Shown piece after piece: positions 1 through 8,413 of a DNA stretch of 64,000 nucleotides. How positions within the stretch are numbered: the stretch's first letter is position 1; each line of letters opens with the position of its first letter. This DNA comes from CBDFHB01 sp965250115. GTDB lineage: Bacteria > Acidobacteriota > Vicinamibacteria > Marinacidobacterales > SMYC01. Both the position numbers and the translations under genes were made by a program. The stretch is from contig CBDFNJ010000001.1 in NCBI GenBank assembly GCA_965250115.1, positions 1,860,001 through 1,924,000 on the forward strand, written 5' to 3'. The notes beneath the pieces are model-generated. The model had not been told where the DNA came from and ran no database searches. It worked only from the letters and a program-made list of their open reading frames with translations.

Positions 1-2
1 GC

Positions 3-495
3 GATAGCTCAGCGGCAACCTTTGCGATCGCAATCCTCGCGGGGGCGGCTGTCTCGTGGCCGTTCAAGTTCCTCTCGCAGTGGATTGCCAGCATTGGGCT
101 CCCCGTAAGTCCGCTGGCCCTCGAGGTTGTTCGTGCTCGGAGCAGCTTGGCTCGGCGGCATCGCGCCATCTACCTTGTTCGAAGCGACGCCGTTCGACGG
201 AGCGCCCTACGCGTTTCTGGGCGGCGTTCTCGGAGCGGTCCTCGGCGCTGCGATCGGCCGTGTCTTTACCGCCGTGACCGGTCCTGCCTCCGGACTCTTC
301 GCGGGTGCACTGGGAGGTGCGCTCTTCGGCACGACCCTCGGCGCCTTCGCCTGGTTCTGGGGCTCGGTCTTTCGCTATCTCGAATGGCCGGCACGCGACG
401 ACAAGAGTGTGCTTGCCTCTGTCGGCATCCTCGCGGCATGCCTCGCGGCATCGCTGGCGGGCGCGCTAGGCGCCTTGCGAGAGCCTTCGACTTGA
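3..495 (+). pseudogene. Membrane protein, 5' end outside window, apparent frameshift
   Basis: Bases 3-125 encode a plausible membrane-protein stretch (AILAGAAVSWPFKFL, then WIASIGLPVSPLALEV) in one frame. From about 127 to the stop at 495 a different frame encodes alanine/glycine-rich transmembrane segments (LGGVLGAVLGAAIGRV, SVGILAACLAASLAGALGAL). The first frame continues past 135 only as arginine-rich shadow sequence, and the second has a stop at 106-108 just upstream. The two parts therefore look like one integral membrane protein with a one-base shift near 120-140, either a real mutation or an assembly error. An alternative is a short independent gene starting at TTG 127. The family is not recognised. 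Confidence 0.5.
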
Positions 496-496
496 C

Positions 497-1684
497 CTAG
501 CCCGCCGGCACGGGCGGGGGCGGCGGTACCGGAGGAGGCACCGGGCGCGATTTGCCGCGACTCGCTTTCGCGAGAATGACGATCGCTCCGACGGCGAGCC
601 CGAGCAGCACGATGCCGAGTAGCGGCCGGTAGACGATCCAGGCGATCGCGATCGTGGCGAACGAAAAGAAGGCGGCGACGAGGCCCGAGAAGAGTGAAAC
701 CCCGGCGCCAAGCAGCGTTCCCACGATGGGGACGACGTCACCGAACACGGCGATGGGTTTGAAGACGAGGCCGAGACCGAGAAACATCATGAAGAAGCCG
801 AGGGCCCGAACGACCCAGGTGACGACGGTGTTCGATCTCTGCGCCGATTCGAACATCGCATCGGCGCTCGCCATCGCTTCTTCCAACAGGAATACCGAGC
901 CGCCTGCCTCGGCTCGATAGGGCTCGAAGCTCGAGCCGACTTGCCGCGCCACGACACTGACGGGGCCGGAACGTAGGACGCGAAAATTCACGCGTAGATC
1001 GCCGACCTCCGGGCTCGAAGGATCCCGGCCCAGATAGGCGGCGCCGTCGTGAGCGCCTAGGTTGGGACCGAGGCTGCTCGGCAGGGTCGTGACGGGCAGG
1101 GACTCGGTCTTCCTCAACATGGAGATTTGAGAATCGGAAAGCAGATACGCACCGAGTCTCACCTCGCTCGCCATCACCCTACGCGAATCGTAGGGAAAGG
1201 CGCGAGGGTTCTCGTGCCCTCCAGGGCTCTGGAATCTCGAAGAGTCGACGAGGGAGGACCGCCAAGCCTTGTCGTACTCGTAGGTGGTCGTGCGCTCTTC
1301 GCTTCCTCCGAGCTTCTTTTCGGTCTGGGTGCTCGATTCCTCGACCCACTGATACATCTCGACGTCGCGGACGAGCTGAATCGCGTTTTCGGAGATGCCG
1401 AAGGCTTCGTCCGCGAGCACCTCGTCCGTCTTCGTTAAGCCGCTCACGTGGACGAGCTTTTCCTCGTTAGATGCGCTGACGCTGTCGACACTGGCCGAGA
1501 CCACGACTCCGGCACCTTCCTCGAGGCTCTTAGCGGTGCGAACGGCGCGGCCCTCGTTCCAGAAGAGCAGGGGAAAGGCGACGCCGAACAGAACGACGCC
1601 GAACAGGACGGACTTGATGGACTCCGAGAGTCGGGAGCCCCATCCCTGGCGGGTGGTCACCGAAACACGATCGGGTATGTCCAA
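497..1684 (-). CDS. TMEM43 family membrane protein
   Basis: A 395-residue protein with the layout of the TMEM43 family (DUF1625): one N-terminal membrane segment (about residues 22-42, ending in PLLFWNEGRAV), a long soluble middle region, and three or four hydrophobic segments near the C terminus (about 295-375). The WNEG motif directly after the first membrane segment and the conserved VSGLTKTDEVLADEAFG region are what identify the family. The tail is proline-rich (PPPVPPPPPVP). In eukaryotes TMEM43 is an inner nuclear envelope protein; the bacterial role is unknown. It stands alone on the minus strand, 57 bp downstream of the dienelactone hydrolase gene. Confidence 0.85.
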   Translation of the reverse strand: MDIPDRVSVTTRQGWGSRLSESIKSVLFGVVLFGVAFPLLFWNEGRAVRTAKSLEEGAGVVVSASVDSVSASNEEKLVHVSGLTKTDEVLADEAFGISENAIQLVRDVEMYQWVEESSTQTEKKLGGSEERTTTYEYDKAWRSSLVDSSRFQSPGGHENPRAFPYDSRRVMASEVRLGAYLLSDSQISMLRKTESLPVTTLPSSLGPNLGAHDGAAYLGRDPSSPEVGDLRVNFRVLRSGPVSVVARQVGSSFEPYRAEAGGSVFLLEEAMASADAMFESAQRSNTVVTWVVRALGFFMMFLGLGLVFKPIAVFGDVVPIVGTLLGAGVSLFSGLVAAFFSFATIAIAWIVYRPLLGIVLLGLAVGAIVILAKASRGKSRPVPPPVPPPPPVPAG

Positions 1685-1741
1685 CTCCTTGTTCGAGCCT
1701 CTATTTTTTCTTCAGACGGCGCGGTTGGCCCGGAAGCCCGC

Positions 1742-2578
1742 TCAGCCCTTCAAGTGGCGCTCGAAGAAAGCGAGGGCCTTGGCCCAGGAATCTTTGGCGG
1801 GCTCTTCCTGATAGGCGGTCCCGGAAGGATTCGCGAAGGCGTGGTCGGCGCCCTCGTAGACGTGGATCGAGGCGTCCTTCCCGAGTTTCTCGAGTGCCGC
1901 TTCGAAGGCGCGAACCGAGTCGAGCGTAATGCCCTGATCTTCGGCCCCGAAGAACCCGAGGATCGGCATTTGAAGCCTTTGAAGCTCACTCTCTTCGGTG
2001 ACGAGTCTCCCATAAAAGATGACAGTTGCGTCGACGTCCTCGGGGAGAGCGAGGGCGGTTCCGAGTGACCATCCGCCGCCGAAGCACCACCCGATCGTGC
2101 CGACCTTCTGTCCATCGCCTTCGAGATAAGCGAAAGCTTGCTTCAAGTTCTCCGTGAGTGCGTCGGACTTTTCCATCGAGCCGCTCATGAGCTGGGCGGC
2201 CATATCGCGATCGGAAGCCACCTGGCCGTCGTAAAGGTCGACGGCCAAAGCCTGATAACCCTCACCGGCGAGCTGGTCTGCCATGGAGCGGATGTTGTCG
2301 TTCAGACCCCACCACTCGTGAATCACGACGATACCCGGAAGAGGGCCCTCCGCCCCTTCGGGGCGCGCAAGATAACCCTCGACGGCCTCGCCATCGACCG
2401 TGGCGTAGGTGACCGTTTCAGTCACGACTGACGTCGCGGGCAAGCCATCTGACACCTGGTTCGAGATCGGTGCGTCATCCGCGTGCTCTCTGGCCATGTC
2501 GTCGGTATAGTCCGAGCCTCCCGAGCAGGAAGCGAGAATCCAGAGACTCGCGGATAGCAAAGGGACGTAAGTCTTCAT
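1742..2578 (-). CDS. Dienelactone hydrolase family lipoprotein
   Basis: Alpha/beta hydrolase of the dienelactone hydrolase family, probably cleaving esters or lactones outside the cytoplasm. The start at 2578 is preceded by a GGAGGG ribosome site seven bases upstream, and it gives a signal peptide with a lipobox (LWILASC), so the protein is probably lipid-anchored. A longer frame to 2632 exists but lacks these signals. The catalytic set is visible: nucleophile Cys165 in GWCFGG, Asp214 in GAEDQG and His246 in GADHAF. The family oxyanion region HEWWGLND is also present. The natural substrate cannot be told from sequence; muconate-type dienelactones are only one possibility. Confidence 0.9.
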   Translation of the reverse strand: MKTYVPLLSASLWILASCSGGSDYTDDMAREHADDAPISNQVSDGLPATSVVTETVTYATVDGEAVEGYLARPEGAEGPLPGIVVIHEWWGLNDNIRSMADQLAGEGYQALAVDLYDGQVASDRDMAAQLMSGSMEKSDALTENLKQAFAYLEGDGQKVGTIGWCFGGGWSLGTALALPEDVDATVIFYGRLVTEESELQRLQMPILGFFGAEDQGITLDSVRAFEAALEKLGKDASIHVYEGADHAFANPSGTAYQEEPAKDSWAKALAFFERHLKG

Positions 2579-2634
2579 AATGCCCTCCATGCGCGCGCTA
2601 TTGTAGCCGACAACCGCGAGTTTCGGAGTCATCG

Positions 2635-3591
2635 TCAGCGCTGGTCGGGGAACCTCGCGAGCGACGGACTTGGCCCGTGGTCATTGAGGCAGCAATGCTC
2701 GAGCTCCTCGTGAATCTGAGAGGTCTCGGGCTGGATCGTGACGTGTCGAATTCCGTAGCGATCGCGCAGAAGCGTCGTAGCCGCGCGAAGCACGTCATCG
2801 GCGACGTCGGACGAATCGACTTCGCAGTGGCAGCTGAGGGAGATGAAACCCGAGGTCACCGTCCACACGTGAAGATCGTGAACGTCGCGAACGCCAGGAA
2901 TGTCGACGATGTCCCTTCGAAGTGCGTCCGAATCAACGTCCCGGGGCGAGCTCTCCAAGAGGACGGAGACGGTCTCCCGTACGAGCCTGAAGCCCGAGAC
3001 GAGGATGAGCGCGGCGATGAGCAAGCTCACGATGGCGTCGATCGGAGTCCAACCCGTCCATCGGATCACGAGCCCTGCAACGAGAACACCTACGGAACCG
3101 ACGGTGTCGCCGAGCACGTGGAGAAAGGCGCCGCGAATGTTGAGGTTCCCGTGCTGGTGCGCGCCGAGAATACGAAGGACAGCAAGATTCACGATGAGCC
3201 CAATGAGAGCGATGACGAGCATGAGTCCGCTCTCGACGTGCTGTGCCTCCCTCAGTCTCCCGATCGCGTGCCAGGACACGAACAGGGCGATGGCGACCAG
3301 AACGGAGCCATTGACGAGAGCGGCCAGAATCTCCGCGCGGTGGAATCCGAAAGTGCGGCGCTCGGTATGGGGGTGGCTCGCCATCCACATGGCGACGAGC
3401 CCAAGGCCGAGCGCGGCCGCATCGGTGACCATATGGCCCGCGTCGGCGACGAGCGCGAGGCTGTTCGCGAGTATGCCGCCCACGAGCTCGGCGAGCATGA
3501 ATGTTGACGTGACGAGAAAAGCGAGCACCATGGCCCGCCGGGTCTTCTGCTTCGATGGGCCGTTACGTCGCGCTTCGCTCACAGAGCTCAC
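2635..3591 (-). CDS. Cation diffusion facilitator (Zn/Co/Cd exporter)
   Basis: A 318-residue CDF transporter of the CzcD/ZitB type, exporting divalent metal from the cytoplasm in exchange for protons. Six transmembrane helices precede a C-terminal cytoplasmic metal-sensing domain. The HxxxD signature is clear in helix 2 (DAGHMVTD), with the partner motif in helix 5 (HVLGDTVGSVGVL). The N-terminal loop is short, and there is a His-containing stretch after helix 3 (SHPHTERR). It lies 8 bp downstream of an ArsR-type metal sensor gene on the same strand, so the two form a self-regulated metal-resistance operon behind the palindromic operator at 3948-3973. Confidence 0.93.
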   Translation of the reverse strand: MSSVSEARRNGPSKQKTRRAMVLAFLVTSTFMLAELVGGILANSLALVADAGHMVTDAAALGLGLVAMWMASHPHTERRTFGFHRAEILAALVNGSVLVAIALFVSWHAIGRLREAQHVESGLMLVIALIGLIVNLAVLRILGAHQHGNLNIRGAFLHVLGDTVGSVGVLVAGLVIRWTGWTPIDAIVSLLIAALILVSGFRLVRETVSVLLESSPRDVDSDALRRDIVDIPGVRDVHDLHVWTVTSGFISLSCHCEVDSSDVADDVLRAATTLLRDRYGIRHVTIQPETSQIHEELEHCCLNDHGPSPSLARFPDQR

Positions 3592-3599
3592 TTGCTTGC

Positions 3600-3947
3600 T
3601 TACTGGGGCCCGGCCTCGAAGGCGTGCTCGAGACCTTGCTGGAAGAGACTCCGGATGTGACCGTCGCTCAATCGGTAGTAGACGAGCTTTCCGTCGCGAC
3701 GACTCGCGACGACATGGAGTTGCCGGAGGGTGCGGAGCTGGTGAGACACGGCGGACTCGCTCATCCCCAGGACACTTGCCAGGTCCGACGTGCAGAGCTC
3801 GCTCAAAGACAACGCGTGGACGATCCGCACCCGTGTGGCGTCGCCAAGCACTTGGAAGGTCTCTGCGACGATGCGGGCGCTCTCCGCGGTGAGAATCTCA
3901 TCTCCGATATCCGTCCTGCAGCGGTGGTCACTTACCGTAGTTGCCAT
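3600..3947 (-). CDS. ArsR/SmtB-type zinc/cobalt-responsive repressor
   Basis: A 115-residue winged-helix repressor of the ArsR/SmtB family. Helix alpha-5 carries D-x-H-x10-H-x2-E (in DGHIRSLFQQGLEHAFE), exactly the spacing of the Zn/Co site of cyanobacterial SmtB (Asp104, His106, His117, Glu120). The alpha-3 motif is ELCTSDLA, with a single Cys, so an alpha-3N-type Cd/Pb/As site is unlikely. The recognition helix is SESAVSHQLRTL. Metal binding should release it from the operator directly upstream. There is no Shine-Dalgarno sequence and the start codon abuts the palindrome, so a leaderless transcript or a slightly later start is possible. Confidence 0.92.
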   Translation of the reverse strand: MATTVSDHRCRTDIGDEILTAESARIVAETFQVLGDATRVRIVHALSLSELCTSDLASVLGMSESAVSHQLRTLRQLHVVASRRDGKLVYYRLSDGHIRSLFQQGLEHAFEAGPQ

Positions 3948-3973
3948 AACAATTGAATTCTAATTCAATTGTT
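3948..3973. promoter_or_regulatory. Perfect palindromic operator, ArsR/CDF promoter
   Basis: Arms AACAATTGAAT and ATTCAATTGTT are perfect reverse complements around a 4-base centre. The 26-bp site begins one base upstream of the ArsR start codon and is very AT-rich against a GC-rich background. Size and position fit a dimeric ArsR/SmtB operator controlling the repressor-exporter operon. Binding by this specific protein is inference. Confidence 0.75.
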
Positions 3974-3992
3974 CATAAGTAGCAACTTTGTT

Positions 3993-4010
3993 CTTGACTA
4001 AACGTTCAAG
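3993..4010. promoter_or_regulatory. Candidate TetR operator/promoter
   Basis: CTTGA and TCAAG form an inverted repeat separated by 8 bases, 22 bp upstream of the TetR start. It overlaps TTGACT, which could be a -35 box for the rightward TetR-trxA transcript. A second short inverted repeat, GACTAA/TTAGTC (3997-4022), overlaps it. No convincing -10 box is seen. Confidence 0.35.
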
Positions 4011-4032
4011 AATTGTTAGTCTCTGACTTGCT

Positions 4033-4614
4033 ATGGCGAGACCCCGAGAGTTCGACCGCGACGAGGTCCTCGACCGCGCCGTCGAGGTGTTCTGGATGCG
4101 CGGCTATGACCGGACCTCGGTTCAAGACCTGGTGAACTTCATGGGCATCCAGCGCGGTAGCCTCTACGCCGCGTTCGGGGACAAACACCACTTGTTTCTC
4201 GAAGCTCTGGATCGCTACGAGGCGCGCTTCTATCAGAACATGCGCGAGCTCCTATCGGCGGCGGGCTCGGCTGAGGACGGCATTCGACGAGTCTTCGAGG
4301 CCGTTTTGCTCGATTGTGCCTGCGACGACGGCACCAAGGGCTGCTTCGTTACGAACGCCGCGGTCGCGCTCGCCGACTCCGACCCTGATACCGCGGCACG
4401 GGTCCGAACCAACCTCAGACGGGTCGAGGACGCTTTCTTCGAGGCTCTTTCGGGGGAGAGGGCTGATGCCCGCGCTCTGGCCCGATTTCTGACGAACAGC
4501 TTTCAAGGCCTTCGGGTGCTTTCCAAGTGTTGCGTGGACCACGACGTCCTTCGGGATGCCGTCGAAGTCACGCTTTCAGTATTGGACCAAAGCTCCATCC
4601 ATGGAGCCAACTGA
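4033..4614 (+). CDS. TetR/AcrR family transcriptional regulator
   Basis: A 193-residue TetR-family regulator. The N-terminal helix-turn-helix is typical (RDEVLDRAVEVFWMRGYDRTSVQDLV, then RGSLYAAFGDKHHLF). The C-terminal ligand domain contains Cys residues in DCACDDGTKGCFVTN, a segment found in a subgroup of TetR proteins linked to electrophile or redox sensing. It is divergent from the ArsR gene and lies 22 bp upstream of a thioredoxin gene with which it probably shares a transcript. A redox or electrophile signal is inferred from the neighbour and the cysteines only. Confidence 0.9.
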   Translation: MARPREFDRDEVLDRAVEVFWMRGYDRTSVQDLVNFMGIQRGSLYAAFGDKHHLFLEALDRYEARFYQNMRELLSAAGSAEDGIRRVFEAVLLDCACDDGTKGCFVTNAAVALADSDPDTAARVRTNLRRVEDAFFEALSGERADARALARFLTNSFQGLRVLSKCCVDHDVLRDAVEVTLSVLDQSSIHGAN

Positions 4615-4636
4615 GTAGAGAAAGGAGACCCCTCTA

Positions 4637-4978
4637 ATGGGTGACGCGAAGTACATCACGGCCACAGAGCAGAATTTCAAGAGCGAAGTGCTCGAATCCT
4701 CGCAGCCAGTCCTCGTGGACTTTTGGGCGGAGTGGTGTGGCCCCTGTAAGATGATCGCGCCCGCCATCGAGGAGCTCGCAACGGAGTTCGATGGCAAGGC
4801 CAAGATCGCCAAGGTCAACGTCGACGAGCAGCCTAGCCTCGCGGGAGAGTACGGCGTGCGCTCCATCCCGACATTGCTGTTCTTCCGCGACGGGAAAGTG
4901 GTGGAGCAGTTGGTGGGAGCAGCGCCCAAGCAGGCGCTCGCCGACAAGCTGACCAACTTGCTGGCGGTAACTTCCTGA
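4637..4978 (+). CDS. trxA: Thioredoxin
   Basis: A 113-residue single-domain cytoplasmic thioredoxin, a general protein disulfide reductase. The active site WCGPC (Cys34, Cys37) follows VLVDFWAEW, and the cis-proline region RSIPTLLFF is present. Length and layout are standard. An AAAGGAGA ribosome site lies about ten bases before the ATG. It is co-directional with the TetR gene and followed by a strong GC hairpin at 4989-5018. Confidence 0.96.
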   Translation: MGDAKYITATEQNFKSEVLESSQPVLVDFWAEWCGPCKMIAPAIEELATEFDGKAKIAKVNVDEQPSLAGEYGVRSIPTLLFFRDGKVVEQLVGAAPKQALADKLTNLLAVTS

Positions 4979-4988
4979 AGGGACCGAA

Positions 4989-5018
4989 GCGGCGGAGGCG
5001 AGACCCTCGCCCCGCCGC
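4989..5018 (+). terminator. Stable GC hairpin after trxA
   Basis: Arms GCGGCGGAGGCGAG and CTCGCCCCGCCGC pair almost fully around an ACC loop, ten bases after the trxA stop. No T-run follows, so it may be a weak or Rho-assisted terminator or an mRNA-stabilising structure. Confidence 0.45.
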
Positions 5019-5084
5019 TCACTACCCGAAGTCAAATTTGCGGTAAACTTCAGACGTTCCTGCCCTCGTCGTGAGGAGAGAGAC

Positions 5085-6119
5085 GTGACACCATCGAAGC
5101 CAACGGACCAGCGGAAGCGACCCATGAGGAGCCTTCGCGTCTCCGTCACCGACCGCTGCAACCTGCGATGTCACTATTGCATGCCGGAGCTCGACTACAT
5201 CTGGCTGCCGCGCAAAGACCTCCTTACCTTCGAGGAGACCTCGAGGCTCGTCGCGCTCTTCACGCGCGTCGGCGTCGAAAGGGTGCGTCTCACGGGTGGT
5301 GAGCCGCTGCTTCGCAAAGACCTCCCAAGCCTCGTCGGGATCCTGACGCGAAACGAGTCACTACGGGAGGTTGCGCTCACGACGAACGGGGTGCTTCTCG
5401 CCGATCAAGCGCCGGCACTGAAACGGGCGGGGCTCTCGCGAGTGACGGTCAGCCTCGACACACTCCGACCCGACCGATTCCAGGAGCTCGCCCGGCGCGA
5501 CCAGCTTTCGAATGTGCTCGAAGGGATCGAAGCAGTCAACCGTCTCTCCATGGAGGATCTCAAAATCGACACCGTCGTCATGCGCGGGGTCAATGACGAC
5601 GAGATTCCTGAGCTAGTCCGCTTCGGCGAGCAGGTCGGCGCCGAAATTCGTTTCATCGAGTACATGGACGTCGGTGGTGCCACTCAATGGTCGGAGAAGA
5701 GCGTTTTCAGCAAGAAGGAGATGCTCGCGTCGCTCGAGGCCGCCTTCGGCGGACCCGTCGAGCCCATCGAGCCCGAGAGCTGGGCTCCCGCGAAACGGTT
5801 TCGTCTTCCGAACGGGACCGTCGTCGGCATCATCGCTTCGACGACCGAACCGTTTTGTCGAACCTGCGATCGAAGCCGGCTCACCGCGGACGGCCTCTGG
5901 TACCTGTGCCTTTATGCCTCCAAGGGGCTCGACTTGAAGAGCCCGATACGCGGTGGGGCCAGCGACGAAAAGGTTCTGGCGCAGCTCGCATTCACCTGGG
6001 GCGCTAGAGACGATCGCGGCGCCGAGCAGCGACTCGAGATCGCCGACCGTCGTGCCCTAGTCGAGGCCGAACGTCTGCGCGAGGATCCCCATCTAGAGAT
6101 GCATACGCGCGGCGGCTAG
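5085..6119 (+). CDS. moaA: GTP 3',8-cyclase, molybdenum cofactor biosynthesis
   Basis: Radical-SAM enzyme that rearranges GTP in the first step of molybdopterin synthesis. The N-terminal iron-sulfur cluster ligands are Cys25, Cys29 and Cys32 (CNLRCHYC). The second, substrate-binding cluster ligands are Cys258, Cys261 and Cys275 with the canonical C-x2-C-x13-C spacing. The protein ends in the conserved MoaA GlyGly tail. The start chosen is GTG 5085 behind GAGGAGAGAG; an internal ATG at 5124 would remove only a poorly conserved leader. No other mo- genes are in the window, so moaC/moaE partners must lie elsewhere. Confidence 0.95.
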   Translation: MTPSKPTDQRKRPMRSLRVSVTDRCNLRCHYCMPELDYIWLPRKDLLTFEETSRLVALFTRVGVERVRLTGGEPLLRKDLPSLVGILTRNESLREVALTTNGVLLADQAPALKRAGLSRVTVSLDTLRPDRFQELARRDQLSNVLEGIEAVNRLSMEDLKIDTVVMRGVNDDEIPELVRFGEQVGAEIRFIEYMDVGGATQWSEKSVFSKKEMLASLEAAFGGPVEPIEPESWAPAKRFRLPNGTVVGIIASTTEPFCRTCDRSRLTADGLWYLCLYASKGLDLKSPIRGGASDEKVLAQLAFTWGARDDRGAEQRLEIADRRALVEAERLREDPHLEMHTRGG

Positions 6120-6153
6120 GCGCGCGATTCACAAAACGCCGTGCGAGCCAGAG

Positions 6154-7164
6154 TCAAGCAACGGGCGCAGCCTGCGATGCCGAAGCGAAGTAGCGCTCGA
6201 ACACCTCCAAGAGCTGGGGGATGCTCTTGGAAGCGTAAACGTCGCACCGCAGCGAGGCGCCTTTAGGCAGGCCCTTCGTGACCCATCCGATAAAAGCCTT
6301 CATGCGGTTCAGGACGAGCCTCTCGGGAACGAGCTCCCTCAATCGCGAAACGAAGCCGCCGAAGAGCGCACGATAGTCGTCGAGCGTGGGGTCGGCTACG
6401 CTCGCTCCGGCGAGTCCATCCGCGATCTGTCGAAATACCCAGGGGTTAATGAGAGCACCGCGACCGACCATGATCCCATCGACGCCCGTCGCGGCGATCA
6501 TCTCTCTTGCGCTTTCGAGCGAGCGGACGTCCCCGTTGCCGATGACGGGAATCGCGACGGCCTCTTTGACGGCCCGAATGATGGGCCAGGCAGCCGTGCC
6601 TCGATGCCGCTCGCTCCGGCACCTCGGATGCACGGTGATGGCAGCGGCACCCGCGGCCTCGAGAGAGCGGGCGACTTCCGGCGCATTGATGGACGTCTGA
6701 TCCCAGCCCGAACGGATCTTCACCGTTACCGGGATCTTCGTCCTCGCCGTCATCTTCGAGACGACGGCGCTCGCTAGCTCCCGATCTCGCATGAGCGCGG
6801 CGCCCGAACCCGTGCGGGTCACCTTGGGAACCGGGCACCCCATGTTGATGTCGACGACGTCAGCGCCCGTCTCCTCGACCATCACGGCCGCCTCGGCCAT
6901 CCTATCCGGATCGCATCCGAAGATCTGCACGCCGACGGGCCGCTCGTCTCGGCTGACGGCGGCGAGCTCTTGCGAAAACTCGCTCCCGCGAGTGAGCCCT
7001 TCCGAGCTCACCATCTCCGTCACGACGAGCCCGCATCCTCCGATCCCTCTTACGAGACCCCGGAAGGCGCGATCGGTGTGACCCGCGAGTGGCGCGAGTA
7101 CGAGAGGGGTCTCGATGCGAAGCCTTTCCCCTAGGGTGAGCGGTTTCAGCGTCCGGTCAGACAC
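6154..7164 (-). CDS. dusB: tRNA-dihydrouridine synthase
   Basis: FMN-dependent TIM-barrel enzyme that reduces uridine to dihydrouridine in tRNA. Signatures seen: the N-terminal VLAPLAGHTDRAFR, the catalytic-cysteine loop DINMGCPVPKV, the HPRCRSERHRG tRNA/FMN segment, and the phosphate-binding VIGNGDVRS and GIMVGRGAL. At 336 residues it has the usual DusB length, and DusB is the closest fit among the Dus classes. Its start overlaps the end of the S4-domain gene by 8 bp, indicating translational coupling at the end of a long leftward gene cluster. Confidence 0.93.
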   Translation of the reverse strand: MSDRTLKPLTLGERLRIETPLVLAPLAGHTDRAFRGLVRGIGGCGLVVTEMVSSEGLTRGSEFSQELAAVSRDERPVGVQIFGCDPDRMAEAAVMVEETGADVVDINMGCPVPKVTRTGSGAALMRDRELASAVVSKMTARTKIPVTVKIRSGWDQTSINAPEVARSLEAAGAAAITVHPRCRSERHRGTAAWPIIRAVKEAVAIPVIGNGDVRSLESAREMIAATGVDGIMVGRGALINPWVFRQIADGLAGASVADPTLDDYRALFGGFVSRLRELVPERLVLNRMKAFIGWVTKGLPKGASLRCDVYASKSIPQLLEVFERYFASASQAAPVA

Positions 7165-7432
7165 GCTCCTCCTCGTCGATTCTCTCGTCTTTCGACACCA
7201 GATAGAGCTCCCGCGCTCCCGCCGCGCTCGGGGCTCTCTCGGGCACCTCGAGCACTTGCACGCAAAGTTTTCGGTTTCTCAAATTCAGGATGATCTCGTC
7301 TCCCACCGCCACGTCGTGTCCCGCGCGGGCGGGCCGTCCATTGAGCAGGACCGCTCCTTCGTCACAGAGCTCCTTTGCCAAGGATCGACGTTTGAGTATT
7401 CGCGACTGCTTGAGGAACAGATCGACCCTCAT
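7157..7432 (-). CDS. S4 domain RNA-binding protein (RqcP/Hsp15-like)
   Basis: A 91-residue protein made almost entirely of one S4 RNA-binding domain (MRVDLFLKQSRILKRRSLAK, GAVLLNGRPARAG, VGDEIIL). Small S4 proteins of this kind (RqcP/YabO, Hsp15/HslR) bind stalled 50S ribosome-peptidyl-tRNA complexes and help ribosome rescue. Which of the two subgroups this belongs to cannot be settled by eye. It lies 24 bp downstream of a SurA-type gene and overlaps dusB. Confidence 0.85.
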   Translation of the reverse strand: MRVDLFLKQSRILKRRSLAKELCDEGAVLLNGRPARAGHDVAVGDEIILNLRNRKLCVQVLEVPERAPSAAGARELYLVSKDERIDEEERV

Positions 7433-7456
7433 CTTCGTTGACCGCCAGAAGGCTGG

Positions 7457-8413
7457 CTAGAGCTTGACCTCGATGATCGCCCGCTCGCGAAGCTGCCGGA
7501 TATATCGCTCCATCTGTCCGCTCATCTTCTCTTCGTAGACCGCGTCGGCGACTTCGCTACGTACCTCATCGAGCGTCTTCGTCACCGCCTCGATCTTCTC
7601 CTCCACTCGAAGGATGTAGAATGTCGTCTCCAACCGCATGACCTCACTGACTTCGCCAGGATTGAGAGCGAAGGCGGCCTCGTTCAGAGATTCGGTCAAT
7701 TCGCCCTCCTCGAAGAAGCCCAGATCGCCGCCCGCGTCACGTGAGGCGGACTCCGAGTGCATCCGAGCGACTTCCGCGAAATCCGCGCCCTGTCGAATGT
7801 CCTGAAGTAGTCGTCGCGCTTTCTGTCCCTTGTCGACTTCGTTGGTGTCGTCGAAGCGCACGACGATCTCACGGAGCCGAAGTTTCGACGGCTCGGAATA
7901 GTCTTGGATGTTCTGCCGATAGCGATCTTCGATCTCGGGCTCGGAGACGGAAACTTTACTATCGACTTCCATTCGCCGTACCTCTTGTACGAGAATGCCT
8001 TCCTCAAAACTCTTCTGCAGCCGATCGATCGACCCTCCCTGCAACTCTACCTGACGCACGAAGTCTTCCTCGGTCTCGAGCTCCATCTGCTCCATCACGC
8101 CCGCTTTCCACTCATCGAAAAACCGAGAGGGCACTCGGAGACCGCGGTCCGCCGCGATCTGTAGAACGAGCATGTTGGCAATCATGCTGTCGAGGATCTG
8201 GCGCTGCAGCTCTTTGACGATTTTTGGACGCTCTTCCTCGTTCGGCGCCGGACCCATGCGATCGAGCGAAGTTTGAACCTCGGCTTCGAGCTGAGTCTGA
8301 GTGATGATCTCGCCATTCACCTTCGCGACGATGCGCTCTATGGTCTCGGGTCCGGCGAGGCTGGTCCAGAGACATGCCAAAGGCAAGAGGATGAAGACCC
8401 TCGAATGTTTCAT
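7457..8413 (-). CDS. SurA-like periplasmic peptidyl-prolyl isomerase
   Basis: A 318-residue secreted chaperone/isomerase. After a signal peptide (FILLPLACLWTSLAG) comes the SurA N-terminal chaperone region, with the hallmark IVAKVNGEIITQTQLEAEV and a helical segment. A single parvulin (PpiC/rotamase) domain lies at about residues 175-275, with the motif ASRDAGGDLGFFEEGEL. Helps outer-membrane proteins fold. It overlaps the preceding foldase gene by 4 bp (ATGA), so the two are translated as a unit. Confidence 0.9.
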   Translation of the reverse strand: MKHSRVFILLPLACLWTSLAGPETIERIVAKVNGEIITQTQLEAEVQTSLDRMGPAPNEEERPKIVKELQRQILDSMIANMLVLQIAADRGLRVPSRFFDEWKAGVMEQMELETEEDFVRQVELQGGSIDRLQKSFEEGILVQEVRRMEVDSKVSVSEPEIEDRYRQNIQDYSEPSKLRLREIVVRFDDTNEVDKGQKARRLLQDIRQGADFAEVARMHSESASRDAGGDLGFFEEGELTESLNEAAFALNPGEVSEVMRLETTFYILRVEEKIEAVTKTLDEVRSEVADAVYEEKMSGQMERYIRQLRERAIIEVKL

